A stretch of DNA of 38,664 nt from 1-14-0-10-37-14 sp037130845 (GCA_037130845.1 JBAXSE010000013.1:1-38664), one strand, 5' to 3'. Positions 1 to 8,958 are shown, numbered from the stretch's first letter. The notes: generated by a model from the letters alone, not told the origin. Made by a program: numbers and translations.

Positions 1-40
1 TTACCCCTTGATGCCTAAGCCCGCGTAGCGGGCAAGATAG

Positions 41-72
41 AAACCGCCGGCTTTGACGGCGGTTTTCATTTT
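41..72 (+). terminator. Rho-independent terminator of an upstream gene
   Basis: AAACCGCC (41-48) pairs with GGCGGTTT (58-65) and is followed by a T-rich stretch. A second perfect hairpin, GCCCGC-gta-GCGGGC, lies just upstream at 19-33. The gene these serve lies outside the window. Confidence 0.75.
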
Positions 73-81
73 TTACCTGGC

Positions 82-109
82 TTGACATTGTTATTAAAAT
101 GTGTTAAAA
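82..109 (+). promoter_or_regulatory. Possible promoter of the zinc-ribbon gene
   Basis: TTGACA (82-87) is a perfect -35 box. The best -10 match is TTAAAA (104-109) after 16 bases, which is weak. It lies between the terminator and the gene starting at 165. Confidence 0.45.
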
Positions 110-164
110 AAGCCATAATTATTTGAAAATTAATCAGTATTTATGCATATATGTGGAGGTTTTG

Positions 165-1553
165 ATGTTATTGCAACAGGAATATAAGCGTCTTTGCCAG
201 GTCATGACTATGACGGCGGAGCATTTTGGAGTGGACATCGTCCTACCGTCAGTCATCCCTGATGAGTGGCAGACGGAATTTGATAAGAAAAGCAAGGTGG
301 TGTTGAGCCTTGGTTCGCATCATCTGGTTATCATGAGATATCTCAATACCTTGAAGATTGAATTGGTCAGCAATGCTGCTCATAATCTTAAGGATGAATG
401 GGCGCTCAAGGTCCATGACATCGATTTTGTGACTTGGGTCTATGGCAGCTATTTTTCTGCCGATAAGGTGTTTGATTTGACCAAGACGATCGGGACGCAT
501 TATCACCCCGAGATATTTCCTGATAAACCTTGGGAATGGAAAGAGAAAGCACCAACAGAAACAAAGGCGGAAACGATCGGACAATTCCTGCATCTCGAGC
601 CGGAGGTCCCGGTGGTTCCGGATATGGTAGTTGAACCTAATTTCGGCCAGCAGCCGGTAGTTGTGGAGAAAAGGCGGAATTGTCCTCATTGCAATCATCG
701 CTTGACTGCCGAAGAAGTGGCGGATGAATGTTGCAGCAAATGCGAGGAGTATTTCTATGTTTGTCCGCGTTGTTCAGTTCTGCTAAAAGAAGACCCCGAC
801 GACCTGGAAGAGTGCCCCAAATGCCATAAGACCTATCTGCATATCGATTGCCCTAGCAATAATTGCCAAGCCGAAGTCTGGATAGATGCCAAGCACTGTC
901 CTGAGTGCAAGAAGACGTTTGAACGACAGCCTTGCCCGAGCTGTGAAAAGCCGATTATCTTTTCGGAATCACAGGAGGAGTGTCCGCATTGCGGAAATAC
1001 GCTCTATATCTGCCCGCGCTGCCATTGTTATATTGATGAAGATCCTGACGATGTTGAGGAGTGCCCCAAGTGCCATAAGACGCTAAGGATAACCGATTGT
1101 CCTGGTAATCATTGTCGTGCGGATGTTTATGCCGATGCCACGGAATGTCCGGAGTGCCATATGCCCTTTGACCTCAAGCCTTGTCCGAGCTGCGAAAAGC
1201 CGATTATCTTTTCGGAAAATCTGGATGAGTGCCCATATTGCGATACTACGCTCTATATCTGCCCATTCTGCCATGAGTATATAGATGAAGATCCTGACGA
1301 TGCCGATGAATGTCCTAAATGTAAGGCTAGTCTGCGGCAGATGGATTGTCCAAATTGCGGTGACACTATCTTTGCGGATTATAAGTCTTGCCCGGCCTGC
1401 CATACTGAATTCGATTTTATTAAGTGTCCTGTCCTGGGCTGTGAAGAGATGATTATCTTGCACCAAGATGTAGAATCTTGTCCGCATTGTGATTTTGATA
1501 TCACATATACCAAATGCCCGCATTGCGACAAAGCGTATTATGTCGTGGTTTAA
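165..1553 (+). CDS. Tandem zinc-ribbon protein
   Basis: I chose the ATG at 165 because TGGAGG (154-159) sits five bases upstream. A longer reading from a TTG at 123 has no ribosome site. The product has 462 residues. The first roughly 150 residues form a domain without cysteines that I do not recognise. The rest is an unbroken run of zinc knuckles: I count 18 CxxC motifs plus three Cx4C variants, enough for about ten zinc ribbons. The ribbons form a higher-order repeat, with the pattern ICPRCHxYIDEDPDD..ECPKC recurring about three times and CPSCEKPIIFSE twice. Family knowledge: double zinc-ribbon arrays usually mediate protein or nucleic-acid contacts. There is no membrane segment, so it should be cytoplasmic. 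Its partner is unknown. The gene has its own terminator and is probably monocistronic. Confidence 0.85.
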   Translation: MLLQQEYKRLCQVMTMTAEHFGVDIVLPSVIPDEWQTEFDKKSKVVLSLGSHHLVIMRYLNTLKIELVSNAAHNLKDEWALKVHDIDFVTWVYGSYFSADKVFDLTKTIGTHYHPEIFPDKPWEWKEKAPTETKAETIGQFLHLEPEVPVVPDMVVEPNFGQQPVVVEKRRNCPHCNHRLTAEEVADECCSKCEEYFYVCPRCSVLLKEDPDDLEECPKCHKTYLHIDCPSNNCQAEVWIDAKHCPECKKTFERQPCPSCEKPIIFSESQEECPHCGNTLYICPRCHCYIDEDPDDVEECPKCHKTLRITDCPGNHCRADVYADATECPECHMPFDLKPCPSCEKPIIFSENLDECPYCDTTLYICPFCHEYIDEDPDDADECPKCKASLRQMDCPNCGDTIFADYKSCPACHTEFDFIKCPVLGCEEMIILHQDVESCPHCDFDITYTKCPHCDKAYYVVV

Positions 1554-1646
1554 TATATATCATTCTTTTGGGATTCATATTTACCATAATTAGAAACCAT
1601 TACCATTGAGCCAATAAATAGATATTTGATGAAAATCATCATTTCG

Positions 1647-1679
1647 AAGCCTTGATACTAACAATATTGAGGCTTTTTA
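1647..1679 (+). terminator. Terminator of the zinc-ribbon gene
   Basis: AAGCCT (1647-1652) pairs with AGGCTT (1670-1675), followed by TTTTAT. It lies about 95 bases after the stop codon. Confidence 0.65.
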
Positions 1680-1762
1680 TATTATTAGTGTGGGCTTGTA
1701 ATATTTTGATATTTGTGTTTTAATTGACCCACTGTACAAAAAACTAACAAAAAGGAGGCCGT

Positions 1763-2191
1763 ATGTTTGGTCGGATAGAGCCGATTGTGGAGCGTGAATA
1801 CTTGGATGAGGTAGAGCTATTGTCTGTTTGGTTTGAGAATATCAAAGTCGTCAATAATGTATTCTCGCCGGTAGCGGTGTTCTCTTCTTGGTATGCCGCA
1901 GAAAAAGTAGGGGGTAGTCTGGATTTTAAGCAGGCAGCTCTTATTGAACGCACTGGAGAAATGCTAATGAAACATCTGGACGTGGCTTGGTTGATTCAAT
2001 TTTACGCCGCCGCTCCTCGCCATCAGTCCATACTACGTGATATTATCGTCGGTCTTATCGCCGAGTTGGTAGATCGCGAAAACAACACGGGATTGTTGGA
2101 ACACTATCTCTATTATGCGCAAAGATCAAAAGCGATAATAATCCAATCGATTATTCAATACAAAATAGGTGAATTATCGCTTGCCAAGTAA
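1763..2191 (+). CDS. Unknown protein, 142 residues
   Basis: The ATG at 1763 follows a strong AAGGAGG ribosome site. I do not recognise the protein. It is predicted mostly helical (for example the hydrophobic-charged pattern around ILRDIIVGLIAELVDRENN), with no signal peptide, no membrane segment, no cysteine pairs and no obvious catalytic motif. Being flanked by terminators on both sides, it is probably transcribed alone. The good ribosome site and dedicated terminator argue that it is real despite having no family assignment. Confidence 0.7.
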   Translation: MFGRIEPIVEREYLDEVELLSVWFENIKVVNNVFSPVAVFSSWYAAEKVGGSLDFKQAALIERTGEMLMKHLDVAWLIQFYAAAPRHQSILRDIIVGLIAELVDRENNTGLLEHYLYYAQRSKAIIIQSIIQYKIGELSLAK

Positions 2192-2220
2192 AGCCCAAGG
2201 TGCAATACCGCGGGCTTTTT
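2191..2220 (+). terminator. Terminator
   Basis: AAGCCC (2191-2196) pairs with GGGCTT (2212-2217) with a T tail. The stem begins inside the stop codon of the upstream gene. Confidence 0.75.
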
Positions 2221-2300
2221 ATGTACTTTGTTTGCCAAATACAAAAGGGCTAAAATAAAGGATATTTTAGTATATAGCCTGTGGCGAGTCTCTCAAACCA

Positions 2301-2329
2301 TTGACAGAAATGCCAAAGTATGCTATACT
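2301..2329 (+). promoter_or_regulatory. Sigma70-type promoter
   Basis: TTGACA (2301-2306), a 17-base spacer and TATACT (2324-2329). This near-consensus promoter drives the 101-residue gene at 2381. Confidence 0.85.
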
Positions 2330-2380
2330 GTAAACAATCAAAAAAGTTCATTATATTATCAATAAATTTGGAGCAGCCTA

Positions 2381-2686
2381 ATGTCAGTAAATACATACGA
2401 ATTCGCCACGGAACAGCGCTACATGTTCGGTTTTAATTACAACGGCGGAGCGCCGACAGACGTTATAGTCGAAACGCCGTCGTTGATAAATGACACACAG
2501 ATACTTTTCCATTTCTTGCATGGCCATCATTCACTGGGTGAATTTATCAACAAAAGCGATATTATCGCCGTCGGCGATGATAAGAATGGCACAGTAGGAG
2601 TCAAGGGCTGGTCCGGTAAATATGTCATTTTGAACGAGAAATTGTTTAATCAGTACAAAAAGACCGGTGCTCTGGAATTGAAATAA
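2381..2686 (+). CDS. Unknown protein, 101 residues
   Basis: The ATG at 2381 has GGAG (2370-2373) seven bases upstream, a near-consensus promoter further upstream, and a terminator directly after the stop. The small soluble protein alternates strand-like segments and a short helix (residues 42-60, ILFHFLHGHHSLGEFINKSD). There are no cysteines, membrane segments or recognised motifs. The sequence GDDKNGTVGVKGWSGKYVIL near the middle looks like a beta-hairpin. Function unknown. Its full set of expression signals is the best reason to accept it as a gene. Confidence 0.75.
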   Translation: MSVNTYEFATEQRYMFGFNYNGGAPTDVIVETPSLINDTQILFHFLHGHHSLGEFINKSDIIAVGDDKNGTVGVKGWSGKYVILNEKLFNQYKKTGALELK

Positions 2687-2690
2687 GTTT

Positions 2691-2723
2691 AATAGCCGTG
2701 TGAATGATCACCGGCTATTTTTT
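2691..2723 (+). terminator. Terminator
   Basis: AATAGCCG (2691-2698) pairs with CGGCTATT (2712-2719), followed by TTTTT. Confidence 0.85.
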
Positions 2724-2764
2724 GTTGTAAAATGGCTAAGATATAGGCTATTCTTGCCGTAAGC

Positions 2765-2793
2765 TTGACAAATATGGTAATCTGTGATATAAT
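2765..2793 (+). promoter_or_regulatory. Consensus sigma70-type promoter
   Basis: TTGACA (2765-2770), exactly 17 bases, TATAAT (2788-2793). This is the strongest promoter match in the window and implies high expression of the secreted protein downstream. Confidence 0.9.
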
Positions 2794-2838
2794 GTAGACA
2801 ATTAAAATTAATTATTGTTAATCTATTGTGGAGTTATC

Positions 2839-3402
2839 GTGAAGTTTTTTATCGTTCTTTTCGCCCTCATATTTGCTACCGTTGCTTATTCGTTTGAAAA
2901 TCAGATCGAAATCGAAAATGCCAGTTGGCCGAAGGTTTCGTCTGTGAATAGCATCAAGCTGGATGTCCTGACTCAGATCCCTGAACAGGGCCATGACTCG
3001 GTTAATATCTACGCTCATGTCGAGATAGAACAGGAAGGGGATTCGGTTAACGGCCGCAGCTTTGTCGGTCTGATCTATAGCTCATTCATGACTATTAATC
3101 TCGGGGTCGGCCTGTGGCAGCACGAACCTTCGCCTGGCGCTAATCTGGGCATCGGGTATAAGTCCGAGCATCATGAATTGGATTTCCAAGTGGATGTGTG
3201 CACGCATCTTAAGCTGAGAGGCTTCTATAACTACAAGGCCGCCGATTGGCTCAAGCTTGGTCTCTACGGCCGCAGTGAATTGGGCATAGGTCCCAGGGCT
3301 ATTATCAGAGCAAGCGAAAGCATTAGTTTAGGTCTTGCCTACAGCTACAATCCGGAAAAAAGCCATGGCTTAGCCTTGGCGCAACTAATTATAAAGTTCT
3401 AA
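2839..3402 (+). CDS. Secreted beta-rich protein, barrel-like
   Basis: I chose the GTG at 2839, which has GGAG (2830-2833) five bases upstream and puts a signal peptide (residues 1-20, KFFIVLFALIFATVAYS) at the N-terminus. A TTG at 2815 would spoil the signal. The 187-residue product is exported. From about residue 70 it shows alternating polar and hydrophobic residues in repeated strands rich in Gly, Tyr and Leu, such as INLGVGLW, ANLGIGYKS, LKLGLYGRS and ISLGLAYSY, and it ends in Phe (LAQLIIKF). That pattern and the terminal aromatic residue resemble a small outer-membrane beta-barrel. This would be surprising in a CPR organism, which is thought to lack a classical outer membrane. A secreted beta-sandwich is the alternative. 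It has a perfect-consensus promoter and its own terminator. Confidence 0.75.
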   Translation: MKFFIVLFALIFATVAYSFENQIEIENASWPKVSSVNSIKLDVLTQIPEQGHDSVNIYAHVEIEQEGDSVNGRSFVGLIYSSFMTINLGVGLWQHEPSPGANLGIGYKSEHHELDFQVDVCTHLKLRGFYNYKAADWLKLGLYGRSELGIGPRAIIRASESISLGLAYSYNPEKSHGLALAQLIIKF

Positions 3403-3408
3403 TCTACG

Positions 3409-3438
3409 AGCCCTCTGACGCAAGTCGGAGGGCTTTTC
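3409..3438 (+). terminator. Terminator with GCAA tetraloop
   Basis: AGCCCTCTGAC (3409-3419) pairs with GTCGGAGGGCT (3424-3434), one pair being a wobble, closed by a gcaa tetraloop and followed by TTTT. Confidence 0.9.
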
Positions 3439-3454
3439 CGTTTGTTGTTTGTAA

Positions 3455-3483
3455 ATTAAAACCCCCTTCATCGGAAGGGGGTT
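3455..3483 (-). terminator. Terminator of the histidine kinase gene
   Basis: ACCCCCTTC (3461-3469) pairs with GAAGGGGGT (3474-3482). The T tract lies on the minus strand (AAAA at 3458-3461), so it serves the convergent kinase gene. Confidence 0.85.
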
Positions 3484-3488
3484 CGTGT

Positions 3489-6386
3489 TTAGTAATACTT
3501 TTTTAACAGGCTTTCAAGTATCCGCCAGTCGATTGGCTTTTGGATATAGTCGTTACTGCCGGCTTCCAGCGCTTTTTCTTTGTCGCCTGATAAGGCGTGC
3601 GCTGTTTGTGTTATTATTATTACCTCGTGGCTGATAGATCGGATTTGTCTTATGGCGGAATAGCCGTCGAGTTTGGGCAGTTTAATATCCATTAGAATCA
3701 AGTTAATATCTTGATTTGCTTGGAAGATTTCGACAGCCTCTTTGCCATCGAATGCAAATATTATATTTGCATTCGGAATGAACTTGTTTATCGCTTTTTC
3801 TAGCAGTTTTTTTGATGCTTTGTCGTCTTCGGCGATTAGTACTAATAATTTGGAATTTATTAAATCGGACGAAGCTGATGCTTGAAGATTTGATTTTGCT
3901 TCTTTGGTGTCTGGCTTTGGGATAAATGGGATGGTGAAATAAAAAGTTGACCCTTTGTCAATCTCGCTTTCAACCCATATTTCTCCTCCTAACATCTTTA
4001 CATATGCTTGGCATATTGATAGCCCGAGTCCCGTTCCTTGCGTTGCTCTAGAATTATCCACTTGAATAAATCGATCAAAAATGGCCGTTATCATATCTTC
4101 GGGAATGCCTATTCCGCTGTCCTTGATGAAGAATTCAAGGTATTCTGATTTATTTTCGGCGTCAATTTTTTTTGCGCATCCAAACTCAATTAGGCCTTCA
4201 TCGCAGTTCTTGATAGCATTTTTTATCAAGTTTAACAGTATGGCTCGTACTTTTTCTTTGTCGGTGATAACGAGATTATCTCCATCGGCAAGCGGCTTCT
4301 TGAATATAAATCCGATATTTTTTTCTTTTGCCTCAAGCTTTAACAAGTCATAGACAAAGCCGAATTGCTCATTAACTGAGGTGACGGTTTGGTTGACATT
4401 CATTTGTCCGGCCTCGATCTTAGACAGATCGACAACGTCGTTAATGATGTCTAGCAGGTGGTTGCCGCAGTTTTTTATTATATTCAAGTATTCTCGATCT
4501 TCTGTACATGTTATATTGTCCAGCAGCAAGTTCGAAAACCCTAGAATGCCGTTCATAGGCGTTCTTATTTCGTGGCTGATATTTGCCAGAAAGGCTGACT
4601 TGAGTCGGTCGCTTTCTTGCGCTTTGTTCATGGCCTTGACCAAGTCTTCTCTCATGTGAATTTGCTCTGTAACATCAATTAGAATGCCTTGAAGGACTGG
4701 GCTCTCATGCTCTGTGTTTAAGAGACGGCTGTATACGGTAGCCGAGATAATTGTGCCATCCTTGGTTCTAAACCGATAAGTGTTATTGCCGGTCAGCACT
4801 CCTTGGATGGAATCGCTTAGATTCTTTCGGCCCCTTTCTCTGTCTTCTTCGACTATCAGATTGAAGATATTCATGCCTTGGCCGATTTCTTTTTCGGTGT
4901 AGCCGAAGACTTCAAACGATTGCTTGTTGAGCAGCGTAGCATTGCCCAGACTGTCAATCTGGAAGACTACTTCCGGCATCATTTCCAGGATGTTGCTCAT
5001 TTTTTGCTGGCTGTCTTCAAGCGCTTTTTCGATTTGTTTGCGTTGCAACGACCCTCCGATCGCGATGCTGATGCCTTCCATAAAATTAATAAACTCAAGA
5101 GTGAACTGGTTTTTTCGCAAGTCGTTTAGCTGCAATAGTCCGATTATTTCTTTGTTTATTTTGAGCGGTATCAGGGCAACCGATAAATATCCTTCGTGGA
5201 TACAACGATTGCGCGGGTTGTGCCTAGGGTCTTGTTCCGGAGAGAGGCTGAGTAAATCTAGCAAATTATTGATCCATGCGCTGCCATAATTGGTAAATAG
5301 TTGGTTATTGCTGTCTGTTTTGCCAGAAACAACTAATCCGCAAGTGCATTCGAGGCTAATTTCTCCTTGTTCGTTGTGGCAAAAAGCTTGATTTTTGCTG
5401 ATGAGCGATCTTTCTGCTATGAGAAATTTATTGTCAAAGCCTTTGCTGGCGTAATAAGGGAAGTCGTGTTCTTGTTTAAGTCTTATGCCGACAGCGCTTA
5501 TGTTTAATCTCCTTTTGATAATGCTTATAATCTTGTCGATAGTTTCTTCTAGTGAATATGTTTCATTAAGGATTTTGAGTATCTCGATAAACATTTCTTG
5601 ATTGCTTTCGTGCTTTTTCCTTTTTGTAACATCTTTGCTGATACCGCGGTAGCCTAATAATTCGCCATTTTTGTCCTGTATGGGATAGCCATTAGTCAAG
5701 AAACAGACGGGCTGTCCATTCTTATGAAGATTCCAATTCTCTAAATCAACTATGGCTTTTTTTTCTGCTGCGATGTTGTTTAGCACTTCTTTGATGCGAG
5801 CCTGTTCATTCTCCGGCATCAGATCATAGAGCGTGATGCCAATAATCTCGTTAGGTGAATACCCTAATGTATCTTCTATTTGTTTTGAACAGTAAGTGTA
5901 TTCCGAGTTTGAGTTTATCTCCCAGGCTATATTGGATGAACTAAGGACGATGTCCTTAAACCGTTGCTTGCTTTCTTGCAGCTCAAGCTGCCTCCTTATT
6001 TCCGATGTCATATCCCGAGATACAATTTGAACAAATTCGATTGCATTGCCGTTATAAATCGGTGACATAGTTGAACTGACCCACGCAATTGTGGTGTCTC
6101 CTGAGTTGATTGGCCTGTAGTTGGCTTTTGTAACAATGCCTTCTAGGCATTTGTTGAAGATTTCTCGCATATGGCCGGCAGTATCTACTTGGAAAAACGG
6201 CAACTCATAAAAGAGCTTGCCAATCAAGCTATTTTCGCCGTTTTCTTGCGTAATGGCTATTGCTTTTGAATTACAGGTAATAATTATCTCATTTCTATCG
6301 ATAATAAATATGGCGTCAGAGCTATTGAGAAAGTAATTTTGATACAGTTTGCTTAGCTCGGCTTCTCCCGGTGAGTCGTTTTTCAT
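3489..6386 (-). CDS. Soluble hybrid sensor histidine kinase
   Basis: A 965-residue kinase without a signal peptide or membrane segment, so it senses a cytoplasmic cue. Approximate domains: PAS (15-130), PAS (140-258), GAF (265-450), PAS (460-580), HisKA (593-660) with phosphoacceptor His605 in SHEIRTPM, HATPase_c (705-820) with KNAIKN (N box), DSGIGI (G1) and GTGLGLS (G2), and a C-terminal receiver (848-962) with acidic pocket AEDD, phosphoacceptor Asp900 in LMDIKLP and Lys950. The GAF region carries CxCG at 347-350, a motif common in sensor GAF domains. Phosphate should pass from His605 to Asp900. No separate response regulator or HPt protein is in the window, so the output is unknown. The ATG at 6386 has AGAAGG upstream on the minus strand. 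The gene looks more A+T-rich than its neighbours, which may indicate acquisition. Confidence 0.95.
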   Translation of the reverse strand: MKNDSPGEAELSKLYQNYFLNSSDAIFIIDRNEIIITCNSKAIAITQENGENSLIGKLFYELPFFQVDTAGHMREIFNKCLEGIVTKANYRPINSGDTTIAWVSSTMSPIYNGNAIEFVQIVSRDMTSEIRRQLELQESKQRFKDIVLSSSNIAWEINSNSEYTYCSKQIEDTLGYSPNEIIGITLYDLMPENEQARIKEVLNNIAAEKKAIVDLENWNLHKNGQPVCFLTNGYPIQDKNGELLGYRGISKDVTKRKKHESNQEMFIEILKILNETYSLEETIDKIISIIKRRLNISAVGIRLKQEHDFPYYASKGFDNKFLIAERSLISKNQAFCHNEQGEISLECTCGLVVSGKTDSNNQLFTNYGSAWINNLLDLLSLSPEQDPRHNPRNRCIHEGYLSVALIPLKINKEIIGLLQLNDLRKNQFTLEFINFMEGISIAIGGSLQRKQIEKALEDSQQKMSNILEMMPEVVFQIDSLGNATLLNKQSFEVFGYTEKEIGQGMNIFNLIVEEDRERGRKNLSDSIQGVLTGNNTYRFRTKDGTIISATVYSRLLNTEHESPVLQGILIDVTEQIHMREDLVKAMNKAQESDRLKSAFLANISHEIRTPMNGILGFSNLLLDNITCTEDREYLNIIKNCGNHLLDIINDVVDLSKIEAGQMNVNQTVTSVNEQFGFVYDLLKLEAKEKNIGFIFKKPLADGDNLVITDKEKVRAILLNLIKNAIKNCDEGLIEFGCAKKIDAENKSEYLEFFIKDSGIGIPEDMITAIFDRFIQVDNSRATQGTGLGLSICQAYVKMLGGEIWVESEIDKGSTFYFTIPFIPKPDTKEAKSNLQASASSDLINSKLLVLIAEDDKASKKLLEKAINKFIPNANIIFAFDGKEAVEIFQANQDINLILMDIKLPKLDGYSAIRQIRSISHEVIIITQTAHALSGDKEKALEAGSNDYIQKPIDWRILESLLKKYY

Positions 6387-6647
6387 GGTTATACCTTCTG
6401 GTAAATATATTTAAATTGTTAATGAACTTTCTAAAGGTAATTATTTAAGCATTATTGTGGCTGTTTGTCAATTTTCGTCAGTATACGGCTTATAATGCTA
6501 TGTAAACATTTTGCGCGTATTTTCGTAAATCGGGAGAAGCTTGGGATTTACATGTTGAGCAAATTAATTGCGTTATTTTTAATTGCAAAATTGCATTATT
6601 TGTTGATTCGTTAGATACTGATGTTAGGATAATTAATAAAAATTTAT

Positions 6648-7784
6648 ATGGCAGACGTCTATCAAGAGTCTTTGGCCTTGCACCAGGCTCATCGCGGCAA
6701 ATTTGAAATCAAAAGCAAAGTGCCATTAGCCGATAAGCATGACTTGTCTTTGGCCTATACGCCCGGCGTGGCTGAAGTCTGCCGGGTGATTGCAGCGGAC
6801 AAATCCAGGGTGATGGACCTGACACTCAAGGGGAATACAGTGGCCGTAGTGTCCGATGGCAGCGCGATTTTGGGCTTGGGCAACCTGGGCCCGGAGGCGG
6901 CCATCCCGGTAATGGAAGGCAAGTGCCTATTGTTCAAGGAGTTTGCCGGGGTTGACGCCTTCCCCATCTGTCTGGCCACGCAAGACACAGAAGAGATTAT
7001 TAAAGCGGTCAAGCTGATTGCCCCAGTCTTCGGCGGCATCAATCTGGAAGATATTTCCGCTCCGCGCTGTTTCGAAATCGAAGAACGGCTTAAGGCCGAA
7101 TTGGATATTCCGGTGATGCACGACGATCAGCATGGTACAGCCACGGTGGTTCTGGCCGCGCTGATCAACGCTCTCAAATTGAGCGGACTAGACAAGGACA
7201 CGGCGCGCTTGGTTGTCAATGGCGCTGGCGCGGCCGGCACAGCGGTGTCGGATCTGCTGATTAAATATGGTTTTAAGAATATTATCATCTGTGATAGCAC
7301 GGGCGCAATCTATGCGGGCCGTCCTGACTTGAGCGAAGTCAAAAAGAAGTTGGCCAGCCAGACTAATCCTGAACAAATCAAAGGCTCTCTGGCCGAGGCG
7401 ATCGTAGGCGCTGATATCTTTATCGGAGTTAGCGCGCCTGGCGTACTGACGGCGGAGATGGTCAAGACGATGGGCGCCAAGCCGATTATCTTTGGTTTGG
7501 CTAATCCTGTGCCCGAGATTATGCCCGAGCTGGCCTTGGCGGCGGGCGCCTTTATCGTGGCTAGCGGCCGCAGCGATTATCCCAATCAGATTAATAATGT
7601 CCTGGCATTCCCTGGCATCTTCCGCGGGGCCTTGGACAATGAGGTCAAGCAGATTACCGACGAGATGCTGATTCGCGCGGCCGAAAATCTGGCCGGCCTG
7701 GTAGCCGACCCGAGACCGGACGAAGTCTTGCCTAATGCATTTAATAAGGATGTGGCAAAAGTTGTGGCAGCAGCTATTTTTTAA
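6648..7784 (+). CDS. NAD(P)-dependent malic enzyme
   Basis: Converts malate to pyruvate and CO2 with reduction of NAD(P). The 378-residue length fits the short bacterial malic enzyme form. Visible signatures: the N-terminal AYTPGVAEVC segment, DGSAILGLGNLGP, the metal/substrate region INLEDISAPRCFEIE, the MHDDQHGTA motif, the Rossmann fingerprint VNGAGAAGTAV (about 190-200), GVSAPGVLT, and FGLANPVPEI. The C-terminal ASGRSDYPNQINNVLAFPGIFRGAL is also typical. There is no clear ribosome site before the ATG at 6648, so it may be leaderless or weakly translated. In a reduced genome this enzyme could supply pyruvate or NADPH. Cofactor preference cannot be read with confidence. Confidence 0.95.
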   Translation: MADVYQESLALHQAHRGKFEIKSKVPLADKHDLSLAYTPGVAEVCRVIAADKSRVMDLTLKGNTVAVVSDGSAILGLGNLGPEAAIPVMEGKCLLFKEFAGVDAFPICLATQDTEEIIKAVKLIAPVFGGINLEDISAPRCFEIEERLKAELDIPVMHDDQHGTATVVLAALINALKLSGLDKDTARLVVNGAGAAGTAVSDLLIKYGFKNIIICDSTGAIYAGRPDLSEVKKKLASQTNPEQIKGSLAEAIVGADIFIGVSAPGVLTAEMVKTMGAKPIIFGLANPVPEIMPELALAAGAFIVASGRSDYPNQINNVLAFPGIFRGALDNEVKQITDEMLIRAAENLAGLVADPRPDEVLPNAFNKDVAKVVAAAIF

Positions 7785-7811
7785 CTGCGCCTATATTTTT
7801 GTTTTCCGGCA

Positions 7812-7820
7812 TGTTATAAT
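7812..7820 (+). promoter_or_regulatory. Extended -10 promoter element
   Basis: TGT followed by TATAAT (7815-7820) forms an extended -10 box upstream of the pilin-like gene. There is no good -35 box. Confidence 0.6.
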
Positions 7821-7870
7821 ATTTGCACAAGAGGCGTCGGTTAAGCGCTTGTGTTATTGTAAAGATTTAT

Positions 7871-8953
7871 ATGCCTAAGTGCGGAAAAATTAAGTCCGGA
7901 TTTACTTTAATTGAGCTGTTGGTTGTTATTGTGATTATTGGAGTGTTGGCCAGCTTGACAATGCTGGCCTTGAATAACGCTCGAGCCAAGAGTAGGGATG
8001 CTAAGCGGGTTAATGATATTCGGCAGATTAGCACTGCTGTTGAATTGTATTATGCTGAATACGGTATTTATCCTAGTTCTATTGCTAATGCTATTATTAG
8101 CGCTGATGGCACTAAAACATATATGGCCAAGACGCCGACTAATCCCAGTCCGATGAACGATGGCAGTTGCGGCGCTGACAATTACACTTATGCTACCACC
8201 TCGGATGCTACCGATTATTCATTGAACTTTTGTTTGGCTTATGGCGCAGGCGCTTTGTCGCCCGGCATTGGTTCGGTGAGCAAAGGCGGTTTTGATACCG
8301 CTCCCGGATTGATCGGCTGGTGGAAATTTTCTGACGGCAATAGTCCGGTAATTGATAGCAGCGGTAAAAGCAATAGCGGCTCGAATAATGGAGCAACTTG
8401 GGGCGCTGACAGCGGCCAATATGGCGGAGGGGCCTACACCTTCGATGGCGTTAATGATGCCATAGCTACTAATTCAAACATCTTGAATAACGCGACCGAA
8501 TTTACAATCGCTTTTTGGACCAAGCCATTGAGTTTTGGCGGTTGGAAAGGAATGATCGGCAAAGGTACGAGCGATACTAATGTTATAACGGTGCAGGCGG
8601 ATACGGGCGGGCGCATCTATGTCGACGTTGACAACGGTGTGTCAAATTCTTTTGCCAATACTGGCTTGGGTGTTTTGTCAGTCGGCCAGTGGGCGCACGT
8701 GGCGGCCGTTTATCAGGGTAGCGGCGCTACTAATGCTGATCGGGTAAAAGTCTATGTTAATGGCGCTAACTTGGCATTAACTTTTAGCGGAACGATCCCA
8801 ACGCAAACAGCTACATCCAACGCCGGCATTCTCTATATTGGTCAGCTCGGTTATGCCAGCAATTTCTATAATGGAATTATGGATGATGTGCGTATTTACA
8901 GCCGCAGTTTATTGCCCGAAGAGATAAGCGCGTTGTATAATTTTTCTAAATAA
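7871..8953 (+). CDS. Type IV pilin-like protein with LamG domain
   Basis: I placed the start at the ATG at 7871, which gives a short leader MPKCGKIKSG followed by FTLIELLVVIVIIGVLASL, the classic type III signal cut by prepilin peptidase between G and F. A longer reading from a TTG at 7823 adds nothing sensible. The 360-residue product has the N-terminal pilin helix, then a pseudopilin-like globular part (about 30-130: RAKSRDAKRVNDIRQISTAVELYY), then a LamG/concanavalin-like domain (about 140-355: LIGWWKFSDG, YTFDGVNDAI, FTIAFWTKP, WAHVAAVYQ, GIMDDVRIYSRSL). Such fusions are frequent in Patescibacteria. Inferred role: a minor pilin or surface adhesin that binds glycans. It has an extended -10 promoter and is followed after five bases by the DUF1294 gene. 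Confidence 0.93.
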   Translation: MPKCGKIKSGFTLIELLVVIVIIGVLASLTMLALNNARAKSRDAKRVNDIRQISTAVELYYAEYGIYPSSIANAIISADGTKTYMAKTPTNPSPMNDGSCGADNYTYATTSDATDYSLNFCLAYGAGALSPGIGSVSKGGFDTAPGLIGWWKFSDGNSPVIDSSGKSNSGSNNGATWGADSGQYGGGAYTFDGVNDAIATNSNILNNATEFTIAFWTKPLSFGGWKGMIGKGTSDTNVITVQADTGGRIYVDVDNGVSNSFANTGLGVLSVGQWAHVAAVYQGSGATNADRVKVYVNGANLALTFSGTIPTQTATSNAGILYIGQLGYASNFYNGIMDDVRIYSRSLLPEEISALYNFSK

Positions 8954-8958
8954 AGTTT

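Noticed and set aside
1..18. Possible last five codons of an upstream gene ending in TAA
   Set aside because: Too short to support, and another frame ends nearby as well.
1083..1523. Minus-strand frame inside the zinc-ribbon gene
   Set aside because: Shadow of a strongly repetitive coding sequence, with no ribosome site or recognisable product.
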